Shown here in pieces: positions 1 to 7,013 of a DNA stretch of 26,223 bases. How positions within the stretch are numbered: position 1 is the first letter of the stretch; each line of letters opens with the position of its first letter. The notes under the pieces were generated by a model. The model had not been told where the DNA came from, did not search any database, and worked only from the letters and a program-made list of their open reading frames with translations. The translations under genes were made by a program, and so were the position numbers. The DNA comes from CAZCYE01 sp964502775 (GTDB lineage: Bacteria > Actinomycetota > Acidimicrobiia > IMCC26256 > PALSA-555), in the NCBI GenBank assembly GCA_964502775.1, contig CAZCYE010000014.1:1-26223 (forward strand), read 5' to 3'.

Positions 1-651
1 CGGGCTCAACGCCGGGTGGGCGCGCTGGCCGTGGCGGCGGCATTGGTGGCCGCCGTCGTGGTGAGCGTCACCGCGCTCGGCAGTACTCCCGCGAGCGCGG
101 CGGTGACGGTGACCGAGGATGGCGGGAGCATCGTGGTGCGGATCACGTCGGGTCGAGCGGATGTCGCCGAAGTGGTGGCGGCATTGCGGGACGCCGACGT
201 GTCCGCGCGAGTTACGACGATGACCACAGGTCCGAGCGGAGTCGGACGCTTCGTGAGTCTCCTGTCGGGGAGGTCTGGTGGCTCGTTGCGGTTCAGGTTG
301 GGTTCAGGCTTCGCGGCGGTGCGGTTCCGCGCGGCCACGGCCGACCGAACGGTGATCGCGGTGGGCCGAGCCGCGGCGCCTGGCGCGCCCTACGATGTGC
401 TCACCGACGCCTACCAGCCCGGCGAGCCGCTCGGATGTCTTGCGCTTCGAGGCGTGCCCGTACTCGCCGCCGTCGGCATGCTCGCTGCTCGCAGCGTGGG
501 CGTCGAGTGGGCGGATCTGTCGGGTGCGACCGTGGCCGCGCCGCCGCCCGGCACCTTCGTGGGCAACGCCGAGGCGAGCAGCAGCACGACCGTGCGGATC
601 CGCGTCACCGCGGCGCCCGAGCCCGCGCCACTGCCCCGGGGCTGTCGCTGA
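1..651 (+). CDS. Exported or membrane-anchored protein of unknown function, 5' truncated
   Basis: The reading frame is open from base 1, so the true start may lie before the window; the first internal start candidate is GTG at 16. The visible part begins with a few Arg/Gln residues and then a long Ala/Val hydrophobic segment ending in an ASA-type sequence, which reads as a signal peptide or a single N-terminal membrane segment. The rest is a small, probably extracytoplasmic domain. One part (about residues 40-75 of the visible chain) has an alternating pattern typical of a small alpha/beta fold, and the C-terminal 40 residues are rich in Ala, Pro and Ser. The stop codon shares one base with the start of the next gene (TGATG), so the two are probably co-translated. 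I do not recognise the family. A role as the extracytoplasmic part of an anti-sigma-type protein is possible but not shown. Confidence 0.7.
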   Translation, partial: RAQRRVGALAVAAALVAAVVVSVTALGSTPASAAVTVTEDGGSIVVRITSGRADVAEVVAALRDADVSARVTTMTTGPSGVGRFVSLLSGRSGGSLRFRLGSGFAAVRFRAATADRTVIAVGRAAAPGAPYDVLTDAYQPGEPLGCLALRGVPVLAAVGMLAARSVGVEWADLSGATVAAPPPGTFVGNAEASSSTTVRIRVTAAPEPAPLPRGCR

Positions 652-1268
652 TGCAGCTCGCCACCGTTCGGGCGCGGCAGGTGACGGGAGGGCTCGTCGC
701 GGTGGTGGTGGTCGTGGTCGTGCTTACCCTCGTGACCGGAGGGTCCGACCGGCGGCTGGCCATCGACGTACCCCGCGGCGAGCCGCGATCGTCGGACCCC
801 ACGTCCACGAGCTCCAGCACCTCCACCACGCTCGAGCCGACGGTGGTGGGTGGGCTTGCCGCGACGGCGCCGGTCTTCGGTCCCCAGGACCGGCGGGTCA
901 ACACCACGCCGCCACCGCCACTCCCGCCGCCCCCCTTCGTTCCCCCCACCACGTCCACCACGCAGCCGATCTACCCACCCGGCGTGATCGTGCTCACCGC
1001 CGCCCACCACAACCAGATCATCCAGGTGCAGGTCGGCGACCAATTCCTGGTCGAGCTGCCCGATTCCGGCGCCCTGATGTGGCTCGTCGGTGAGAGCGAC
1101 TTCACCAAGGTGGAGGAGGGCATCACCGAGCAGCCATTGGCCCGGCCCGGCTTCACCTGGATTCACTTCACGGTGGTGGGGGCAGGCTCGTCGGCCCTTC
1201 AGCTCGCCCAGATGAACCTCGACGACTTTTCCATCGTCGCCGTGGTCCAGCTCACGATCACCACCTGA
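651..1268 (+). CDS. Membrane-anchored protein with C-terminal chagasin-like (I42) domain
   Basis: 205 residues from the ATG at 651, which overlaps the upstream TGA by one base. Residues 11-29 form one strongly hydrophobic Val-rich segment, a membrane anchor or uncleaved signal. Residues 45-110 are a low-complexity Ser/Thr/Pro linker with a polyproline stretch, the usual spacer that lifts a domain off the membrane. The C-terminal 95 residues (about 111-205) form a beta-rich domain. It carries VGDQFLVELPDSGALMW at 128-144, which resembles the first loop of chagasin-type cysteine-protease inhibitors (G-x-F-x-V-x-L followed by the NPTTGYxW loop), and a GAGS turn near 177-180 at the place of their second loop. 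The third loop motif (RPW) is not seen. The fold assignment is an inference from this pattern; protease inhibition is not demonstrated. Confidence 0.75.
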   Translation: MQLATVRARQVTGGLVAVVVVVVVLTLVTGGSDRRLAIDVPRGEPRSSDPTSTSSSTSTTLEPTVVGGLAATAPVFGPQDRRVNTTPPPPLPPPPFVPPTTSTTQPIYPPGVIVLTAAHHNQIIQVQVGDQFLVELPDSGALMWLVGESDFTKVEEGITEQPLARPGFTWIHFTVVGAGSSALQLAQMNLDDFSIVAVVQLTITT

Positions 1269-1275
1269 GGCGGCG

Positions 1276-1752
1276 TCAGTCGTCGGCGTGGTAGCGGGCC
1301 GACGGCGTGCCCGGTGGGTTGTGCACGCCGGGCACGGCATCGGGGTTGGCGACGCACACCTCGCACTCGAGTCCGTCGGGGTCGCGGAAGAAGATGCTGA
1401 GCATGGGTCCGAAGTCGGTGACGAAGCCGTCGGTGGCGTCCCGGGCCATGAGCCGGTCGCGGATCTCGTCGAACGCCCCCAGCGAGCCCGCCTGGAGCGC
1501 GAGGTGGTCGATGCGCCCACGCCCGAACATCGGCGTCTGGCGCTGGACCTCGGTGTTGCCGGCGACCTCGAACACGTTGAGCTCGGAGTGGGGCCCCACG
1601 TCGATGATCGACAGCCGCACGTCGGATCCACCCTCGAACTCGGGGCCGTCGCGCCGCACGGTCGCGTCGAACACCTCGCGGTAGAAGGCGTGGAGTCGCT
1701 CGCTGTCGTTGGTGAGGGTCGCCACGTGGTTGAAGCCGTCGAGCAGCATCAT
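1276..1752 (-). CDS. VOC superfamily (glyoxalase/dioxygenase-fold) metalloprotein
   Basis: 158 residues. Two beta-alpha-beta-beta-beta modules are visible: the first opens with FNHVATL (residues 7-13), the second with IDHLALQ (81-87), and the end has the typical FFRDPDGLECEV strand (121-132). The four positions that normally bind metal in this superfamily are all filled: His9, Glu62, His83 and Glu129, so an active metal-dependent enzyme (dioxygenase, isomerase or lyase) is likely. The substrate cannot be told from sequence. The start is ATG at 1752, with a second ATG at 1749; an AAGGGA ribosome-binding site lies just upstream. It converges on the chagasin-like gene with only 7 bp between stop codons and diverges from the membrane protein at 1938. 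It appears monocistronic. Confidence 0.9.
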   Translation of the reverse strand: MMLLDGFNHVATLTNDSERLHAFYREVFDATVRRDGPEFEGGSDVRLSIIDVGPHSELNVFEVAGNTEVQRQTPMFGRGRIDHLALQAGSLGAFDEIRDRLMARDATDGFVTDFGPMLSIFFRDPDGLECEVCVANPDAVPGVHNPPGTPSARYHADD

Positions 1753-1880
1753 CGTCCCTTCTGTCGCGCGTACTCAGACTATGGCCGTCGACGATCGGTC
1801 GCGGAAGGCTAGGGTGCCCGCCGCGACAGCCCGGGGTGGCCGAGGGGCGGCCCGATCCGCCCTATGTCCGAAGCGCAGAT

Positions 1881-1912
1881 GCCCGATGCAGGAGTTGCCC
1901 GATGCAGGAGAT
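1881..1912 (+). repeat. 16-bp tandem duplication
   Basis: Two adjacent copies of GCCCGATGCAGGAGTT (1881-1896 and 1897-1912) differ at only one base. Each copy carries an AGGAG sequence and an ATG, so the duplication creates a decoy start region just before the true ribosome-binding site of the next gene. Confidence 0.8.
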
Positions 1913-1920
1913 GGTGGGCG

Positions 1921-1929
1921 AGGAGGTGA
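1921..1929 (+). promoter_or_regulatory. Perfect Shine-Dalgarno sequence that fixes the start at 1938
   Basis: AGGAGGTGA is a full complement to the 3' end of 16S rRNA and stands 8 bases before the ATG at 1938. In-frame ATGs at 1902 and 1911 are possible, but only 1902 has a (weaker) AGGAG, so 1938 is preferred. Confidence 0.75.
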
Positions 1930-1937
1930 GGGCGGCA

Positions 1938-2612
1938 ATGTCGCGTCGGGCGGAGATCCACGAGCTGCTCGCCGCGCTCCTCCTCGCCGCGGCCACGGTC
2001 CTCACCGCCTGGTCGGCCTACCAGGCCGCCACCTGGTTCTCCACCGAGACCCGTCAGGAGGCCGAGTCCGCGGCCACCCGCATCGACGCGGCCCGAGCCA
2101 GCGATCGGTCGGCCGCGTTGAGTGAGATCGACGTGAACCTGTGGACGCAGTGGCTCGACGCGGTGTTCTCCGAAGCCGGAGCCCATCCCCGTGACGCGGT
2201 GACGGCCGACGGCAGGTACGTGCCCCCGCCCGACTCGCGCTCGGAGTTCTTCCATCGCAGCTTCCGCCGCGAGTTCCTCCCCGCCTTCGAGGCGTGGCTC
2301 GCCCGTGACCCGTTCGAGGATTCGGCTGCGCCCGCCGCCCCCTTCCTCATGAGGGAGTACGTGGTGGCCGAGGACGTGAAGGCCGACCGCCTCGCGGACC
2401 GCTCCGACCGGCTGCTCGCCGAGGGGGTGGAGGCGGGCGACGAGGCTCGCGCCTACGTGCTGCTCACCGTCGTGTTCGCCTCGGTGCTCGCGCTCTCGGG
2501 CGTGGCCATCAAGTTCCGCAACCTGCGCACGCGCGAGATGAGCATCGCCGTCGCGGTGCTGATCCTCGTGGTCGCGGCGGGCTATGCCGCAACGCGCTCG
2601 GTCGATTTCTGA
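1938..2612 (+). CDS. Integral membrane protein of unknown function
   Basis: 224 residues from the ATG chosen by the strong ribosome-binding site. One membrane segment lies near the N-terminus (about 9-30), immediately followed by an aromatic YQAATWF stretch. Then comes a roughly 130-residue, charged, probably helical region rich in Ala, Arg, Asp and Glu. Two more membrane segments close the protein (about 170-192 and 199-219). The layout, one TM helix, a large soluble middle and a C-terminal helix pair, resembles small uncharacterised membrane proteins of actinobacteria, but I cannot name a family. The in-frame region back to 1836 contains other ATGs, so a longer N-terminus of up to 12 residues (start at 1902) cannot be excluded. 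It converges on the multicopper oxidase gene with a 22-bp gap. Confidence 0.85.
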   Translation: MSRRAEIHELLAALLLAAATVLTAWSAYQAATWFSTETRQEAESAATRIDAARASDRSAALSEIDVNLWTQWLDAVFSEAGAHPRDAVTADGRYVPPPDSRSEFFHRSFRREFLPAFEAWLARDPFEDSAAPAAPFLMREYVVAEDVKADRLADRSDRLLAEGVEAGDEARAYVLLTVVFASVLALSGVAIKFRNLRTREMSIAVAVLILVVAAGYAATRSVDF

Positions 2613-2638
2613 GCCTCGAGACGCCGCCGGTTGCTCAG
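2609..2638. terminator. Inverted repeat spanning both stop codons of a convergent gene pair
   Basis: CTGAGC (2609-2614) and GCTCAG (2633-2638) form a 6-bp inverted repeat with an 18-base loop. The TGA of the membrane protein lies in the left arm and the stop of the multicopper oxidase gene in the right arm. A weak bidirectional terminator is possible; there is no T-tract. Confidence 0.25.
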
Positions 2639-4215
2639 CGCCGGCAGAGGACCGTGCCCATCATGCCGTGATCCTCGTGGAAGAGGATGTGGCAGTGGTA
2701 CACCCACTTGCCCGTGAAATCGGTGTAGCGCTGACGGATCGTGACGCTGCCTTGTGCCGGGATCGCGATCGTGTCGTTGTGGTATCGGGTGTCGACGGCT
2801 CGGCCGTTCACGGCCACCACCTGGAAGTCGTTCTGGTGGATGTGGAACGGGTGCGGTGACGTGTCGCGGTTCACGAGCTTCCATTCCTCCACCGCGTTCA
2901 GGCGTACCCGCTGGTCGATGCGGTCGTGGTTGAACACCTCGTGGTCGATCAAGAAGTCGGGCGGGCCGTCCTTCTTCGCTTTGACGGAGAACACGAGTCT
3001 GCGCTTACGGTCGATCCCGACGTCGCGCAGGTCGACCAGCGGGAGCAGGGCCTTGGGGAGGGGTGCGTCGGCCACGGGCTCCCCGGCCACATCGAGGGTC
3101 GCGAGCGTGGCCGGCGGGTAGTTCCCGCCCGGGAAGTCGAGGTTGTAGCCCGCGGTCCGGAGCTTGTAGCGGCCCGGCCCGGCCGCCTTCACGAGGAACT
3201 CGATGCGGCTGCCGGGGACGAGGAGGAAGCTGTCGATGGTCATGACCTCGGGCAGGGGCGTGCCGTCGATCGCGACGACGTGCATCTCGTGGCCCTCGAG
3301 GGAGAGCTGGAAGAACGCCTGGTTGCTGATGTTGCCCACCCGCCACAACCGGGTCTCGCCGGGACGGGCGTCGAGGCGTGGATTCACCTGGCCGTTCACG
3401 GTGAACAGCTGCACGTCGGCGGCGGTCATGTCACCCTGGGCGACGACCTGCGTTTGGTCGGGGTTCAGTCCGATGTCCTTGAGCATCATGAGGTGGTGCG
3501 GCACGCCCGCGAGCTCGGGCAGGTCGGTGTAGCCACCTTCCACCACGATGGCCCCGGCCAGCCCCCCGTACACCTGCGGGTCCGTGAACCCGTGGAGGTG
3601 GGGGTGGTACCAGTACAGGCCGCCCGGGTGGTCCTCGGGGACCTGCACCTCGTAGTCGAAGGTCTCGTCCGTGTCGACGGTCACGAACACGTTGTCGCCG
3701 TTGCGCTTGGGCGACACGTGGAAGCCGTGCCAATGCAGGTTGGTCGGGTCGGTGATCTGGCTGGCGAGCTTGATGCGGAACGTGTCGCCCGGCCGCACGC
3801 GCATCGTCGGTGCGGGCCACACGCCGTTGTACGTCATCGCGTCGGTGACGGTGCGCCCGTTGATCACGGTCGATGAGACCGCCGCGGTGAGCGTGGCGGC
3901 GAGCACGCCATCGGCGCTGCGCAGCTCGCTCGGCTCCTGCAGCGGACCGCCGACGGGCGGGTCCACCAGCGGCAACGTGGAGGTGGTCGTGGCCCCGCCC
4001 CCGGAGGACGCGCCGGCGCGGCTCCCGCCACCACCGGCGTGATCGTGGTTGTCGCGACTGGCTCCAGAGGCACGACCACCGAGAAGCACGACGCCGCTCG
4101 CCACCCCGGCGGCGCCCAGGGCGAGCGCGTCGCGCCGGGAGATCACCCGTCGTCCGCGTCGCCGAGCCTCGTCGGGCGTACCGGTCGTGGGCTCCGTTGC
4201 GTCGCTCCCGGTCAT
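2635..4215 (-). CDS. Tat-exported multicopper oxidase
   Basis: 526 residues. The N-terminus has a twin-arginine signal: RRVISRRDALALGAAG (about 22-37) followed by a hydrophobic run, so the enzyme is exported folded with its copper. A Gly/Ser/Thr-rich linker (about 55-82) separates it from the catalytic cupredoxin domains. The copper motifs are complete: HWHGFH near 161-166 and WYHPHLHG near 202-209 in domain 1; HPFHIH near 455-460 and HCHILFHEDHGMM near 507-519 at the C-terminus, giving the type 1 Cys508, flanking His and a Met as likely axial ligand. Enzymes of this three-domain type oxidise phenols, bilirubin or metal ions with reduction of oxygen to water. The ATG at 4215 is chosen over an upstream in-frame start at 4299 because GGAGGTGA stands 7 bases before it. 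It follows the unknown gene and the cytochrome gene on the same strand, 124 bp downstream. Confidence 0.95.
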   Translation of the reverse strand: MTGSDATEPTTGTPDEARRRGRRVISRRDALALGAAGVASGVVLLGGRASGASRDNHDHAGGGGSRAGASSGGGATTTSTLPLVDPPVGGPLQEPSELRSADGVLAATLTAAVSSTVINGRTVTDAMTYNGVWPAPTMRVRPGDTFRIKLASQITDPTNLHWHGFHVSPKRNGDNVFVTVDTDETFDYEVQVPEDHPGGLYWYHPHLHGFTDPQVYGGLAGAIVVEGGYTDLPELAGVPHHLMMLKDIGLNPDQTQVVAQGDMTAADVQLFTVNGQVNPRLDARPGETRLWRVGNISNQAFFQLSLEGHEMHVVAIDGTPLPEVMTIDSFLLVPGSRIEFLVKAAGPGRYKLRTAGYNLDFPGGNYPPATLATLDVAGEPVADAPLPKALLPLVDLRDVGIDRKRRLVFSVKAKKDGPPDFLIDHEVFNHDRIDQRVRLNAVEEWKLVNRDTSPHPFHIHQNDFQVVAVNGRAVDTRYHNDTIAIPAQGSVTIRQRYTDFTGKWVYHCHILFHEDHGMMGTVLCRR

Positions 4216-4222
4216 CTCCGGC

Positions 4223-4230
4223 TCACCTCC
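4223..4230 (-). promoter_or_regulatory. Strong Shine-Dalgarno sequence of the multicopper oxidase gene
   Basis: Read on the minus strand this is GGAGGTGA, 7 bases before the ATG at 4215. It decides that start against the longer frame. Confidence 0.75.
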
Positions 4231-4301
4231 GGCTCGGCGTTCACTCGGCGCACCTACCACGCACCGCATCCACTCTCGCTCGCGCTCACGAGACTCCACG
4301 C

Positions 4302-4315
4302 CGCGTGGTCACGCG
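4302..4315. promoter_or_regulatory. Operator-like palindrome upstream of the multicopper oxidase gene
   Basis: CGCGTG and CACGCG form perfect 6-bp arms around a 2-base centre. It sits in the 124-bp space between the unknown gene and the multicopper oxidase gene, about 87 bp before the latter's start. A regulator-binding site or a short mRNA hairpin are both possible. Confidence 0.3.
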
Positions 4316-4339
4316 CTGAGCGCCGAGCGTAGCCCGACC

Positions 4340-5392
4340 TCACTCGAAGCAGGAGCGCACCGCTCGGAGCCCGAAGGCATCCACGACGTGGTCGACGCCC
4401 ATCCCGGCGGCGGTCGCAATGTCAGCACCGTCCAGCACACCCAACGCGGCCGCGGCGCGGACGTGGTCGGGCAGTGGTAGCCACGCGTCGGCGAGGTGCT
4501 CGTCGAGCCACGCGCCGAGACCCTCGTCGAAGCGGAGCGGCACTGGGAGTACCACCCCGGGCTTGGTGAGCACGCCCAGTACGGCGGCGAGCAACGGTGG
4601 TGCGTCGCTGTCCCCGGGAGGCCCGAAGGGAACGCTCCAGAAGTCGGGCGTCTGCATCGAGGGTGCGCCACCCGGGATCGTGCCCGGGGCGTCGGGCGCG
4701 CACAGCGAGATGCGCGACGAGCCGGGGCGGCGCGAATGCAACAGCGTGATCGCCAAGGAGTTCTGGCGGCGTGCGAGCTCGGTGCCGGCGTGCGCGAGTT
4801 CGGGCCGGCGGGCGACGAGCTGGAGGTGCACCATCGCGACGAGCGCGTGCAACACGGTCTCCGCGGCGTGCCCCGAGGTGGACGGCGTCCACAACAGGTC
4901 GTGGGCGAGCGATCCCGCCAGCAGCGCCGGGTGCTCGGCGCGGTAACGATCGTTCACCACGCAGAGCCCGGCATCGGCCCCGGCGGGGCCGACGACGCGC
5001 CCGGGGGAATCCGGCGTGCCCCACTGGAGGCGTGACGCGGTGGTGCCCGTGGGGAAGGCGTGCAGGACCGGTGCGCCCACGGTCGCGGCCAAGACGACGA
5101 GCGCACCTCGGATCGCGGCGTCGGGCGCCGCGGCCGCGAGCGCGGGGTCATCGAAGCGCCGACGCGCCGGCCCGGCGTCGGGCGCTCGATCGAGGAGAGT
5201 GTCGACCTCGCGGCGCACCTCGGCGTCGGAGCGCGGCGGCCCCGACGCCGGGGCCATCGCCGGGCCTTGCGGGTAGATGCCGGGCTGGCCGAAGAGTGGG
5301 TCCGAGGTGAACAGCCCCGGGTCCCGCGGGGGCCGGGGCGGGCGGGCCAGCACCTCGATGGCGGCGCGGGCCAGCGCGGGATCGAGGCTCAA
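4340..5392 (-). CDS. Protein of unknown function between cytochrome and multicopper oxidase genes
   Basis: About 350 residues. The frame runs far upstream into the cytochrome gene, but that part is very Arg/Gly/Pro-rich and is only its antiphase shadow. The most likely start is TTG at 5392, whose last two bases overlap the cytochrome stop (TTGA), a normal coupling arrangement. The first 60 residues are rich in Pro; the middle has an Ala/Leu-rich helical part (about 100-200) with the sequence HPALLAGSLAHDLLW; the last 90 residues contain a further helical region ending in a single Cys near the C-terminus. No signal peptide or membrane segment is evident, so it is probably cytoplasmic unless the start is wrong. 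I do not recognise any family. Its position suggests a role in maturation or regulation of the neighbouring secreted redox proteins, which is inference. Confidence 0.7.
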   Translation of the reverse strand: MSLDPALARAAIEVLARPPRPPRDPGLFTSDPLFGQPGIYPQGPAMAPASGPPRSDAEVRREVDTLLDRAPDAGPARRRFDDPALAAAAPDAAIRGALVVLAATVGAPVLHAFPTGTTASRLQWGTPDSPGRVVGPAGADAGLCVVNDRYRAEHPALLAGSLAHDLLWTPSTSGHAAETVLHALVAMVHLQLVARRPELAHAGTELARRQNSLAITLLHSRRPGSSRISLCAPDAPGTIPGGAPSMQTPDFWSVPFGPPGDSDAPPLLAAVLGVLTKPGVVLPVPLRFDEGLGAWLDEHLADAWLPLPDHVRAAAALGVLDGADIATAAGMGVDHVVDAFGLRAVRSCFE

Positions 5393-6891
5393 CGCGTCGA
5401 CGGGTCGGCGGCTCGCGGCGCCGTGGGCCCCACAAAGGGCCCGTCGTGGGCCCGGAACGGCATCGCCCACAGGAACTCCGAGATCACGCCGTCCTCGAAG
5501 AGCGCCAGGTTGTCCTTGCGCACGTAGCCGTGGGCGATGTACCGGACCGTCTTGGTCGCGGTGAAGGCGCCCGCCCGGTGACAGCTCTGACAGTTGGAGT
5601 GGATTCCCACCTCGTCGTCGACGGTGAGCTCGGCATTGGACAGCCCCGTGAGATCGGTCTCGAGGTACGGGTTGAAGCACAGCCACGGCTCGCCCTGGTC
5701 CTGGGCGGCGACGGGAACGGTCATGAAGTACGCGGCGCACATGTTGAAGTGGCCGAACGGTGCCGGCAGCCCCGATGGCGGTGCCTGCGCGTTCGGTGGG
5801 CTGGCTGCGGGGCTACGCGGATCGGGCGCCCACCAGAATGTCTGCCAGGTCCAGTCGGTGATCTCACGGGTGGAGACGTGCATTGCCACCAGCAGGGCAA
5901 CATCACCGGCCTCGACTTCCTCGACCTTGCCCTGCTTGTTGGTGTTGTCGAGGATCATCTTGTCCTGGGGCAGGGCGTCCACCTCGTCCTGGGTGAGGCG
6001 GAAGGCGTAGAAGTCCGACTGGGCCGGGTCGGTGTCGACGCGCATCACGTCGTATGACCCGGCTCGCATCCGCGCCTCGCCGGGCTCCCCCTCGTTGCAT
6101 CGGCGCGCGATGTTGACGCGGGCCTTCCCGGTGGGATCCACGAGCACGCACTGGCGCCACGTCTGCCAACTCGGGTTGTCCTGATCACTGGCGACGTCAG
6201 CGGCCTCGCCGGCCCAGTACGGCATCACCGACGGGGCGTCGCCGGGCACGATCCACCAGACGGGCTTGAGCATGACCGAGGTGTTGGGAAACTCCGAGAT
6301 CGTCCGCTGCTCCGGAGGCACCCCGGCCAGGTCGAACCCGTCCGCCAGTTGCTGGAGGACGCGGCGGTCGTAGTAGCCGTTCTGCTGGATGTGGTCGAGC
6401 ATCTGGCGGTTGAGGCGGTTGAACGACAGCACAGTGCTCGCGAGGCGCGCCGTGCCCGCGGTGCCGGCCAGATCACCGGCGTGCAAGGACTGGTTCAGGG
6501 GGTCGAGATCGCGGCTGTCGGGATCGTCCACCTCCTGGTTGTCGAGGAAGACCTCCTCACCGGAGTACCACGTCTCCCACACGGTGAGCGGTGTCCCGTG
6601 GAAGCGCTGGCCACTCGGCGCGTTGAGGGCGGCCCACAGGTCCCAGGCGTGCCCGTAGATCGCGGTGTGATCGGGGCCCGCCCCTCGCTGCACCCAGCCG
6701 TCGATCACGGGTTGCTGCACGAACGCCGCGGTGTCGAGCGGCACGTAGCGAATGTCCTCGCGCTCGTTCGTGCCCCCTGATTGCTGGGCCGATTGCGGAG
6801 CGGGTTGTGCGCCGGTGAAGCCGGTGACTGCGCCGGCCGCGAGCACTGCGACGAGGATCGTGGTCGATGTGGTTTGCCGACCGAGCTTCAC
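5389..6891 (-). CDS. Secreted monohaem c-type cytochrome-like protein
   Basis: 500 residues from a GTG start. The N-terminus has a signal peptide (KLGRQ then a hydrophobic stretch to about residue 27). A large, mostly soluble region rich in Trp, Asp and Gln follows with no repeats I recognise. Near the C-terminus is a single haem-binding motif, CQSCH (Cys434, Cys437, His438). A Met in the sequence WAMPF (about residue 477) is at a suitable distance to be the second haem ligand. Two further Cys pairs lie outside the motif (near 245-260 and near 385-405). The large size with only one C-terminal haem is unlike small soluble cytochromes and suggests an added catalytic or binding domain. It is the first gene of a three-gene block with the unknown gene and the multicopper oxidase, so electron exchange with the oxidase is an attractive but unproven idea. 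Confidence 0.85.
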   Translation of the reverse strand: MKLGRQTTSTTILVAVLAAGAVTGFTGAQPAPQSAQQSGGTNEREDIRYVPLDTAAFVQQPVIDGWVQRGAGPDHTAIYGHAWDLWAALNAPSGQRFHGTPLTVWETWYSGEEVFLDNQEVDDPDSRDLDPLNQSLHAGDLAGTAGTARLASTVLSFNRLNRQMLDHIQQNGYYDRRVLQQLADGFDLAGVPPEQRTISEFPNTSVMLKPVWWIVPGDAPSVMPYWAGEAADVASDQDNPSWQTWRQCVLVDPTGKARVNIARRCNEGEPGEARMRAGSYDVMRVDTDPAQSDFYAFRLTQDEVDALPQDKMILDNTNKQGKVEEVEAGDVALLVAMHVSTREITDWTWQTFWWAPDPRSPAASPPNAQAPPSGLPAPFGHFNMCAAYFMTVPVAAQDQGEPWLCFNPYLETDLTGLSNAELTVDDEVGIHSNCQSCHRAGAFTATKTVRYIAHGYVRKDNLALFEDGVISEFLWAMPFRAHDGPFVGPTAPRAADPSTR

Positions 6892-7013
6892 GTGGTGACC
6901 CCGTCGTGCTCCGGAACGCTGTCCGCCGCGTGGCGACGCCGGATCCGCGCGGCGGTGCTGGTACCTGCATACGCTAACCCGACCATGCTCGTGACCCGGG
7001 GCATCGCGAGCCC
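6892..7013. promoter_or_regulatory. Divergent intergenic region (cytochrome block / MFS transporter)
   Basis: These 122 bases must hold the promoters of both divergent units. The only AT-richer island is around 6966-6980, which contains a TANNNT-type hexamer on the plus strand (TACGCT, 6970-6975) and one on the minus strand (TAGCGT). Convincing -35 boxes are not seen, so exact promoters are not assigned. Confidence 0.3.

Noticed and set aside
411..1631. Long minus-strand open frame of about 400 codons opposite the first genes
   Set aside because: It has low-complexity His/Arg/Gly composition and overlaps three well-supported genes; it is a GC-bias shadow.
2926..3876. Long plus-strand open frame opposite the multicopper oxidase
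   Set aside because: Composition is Val/Glu/His-rich with no domain, and the opposite strand has all copper motifs.
5393..5740. Longer N-terminus for the unknown protein at 4340
   Set aside because: The extra part lies inside the cytochrome gene, is Arg/Gly/Pro-rich and looks like an antiphase reading of it.
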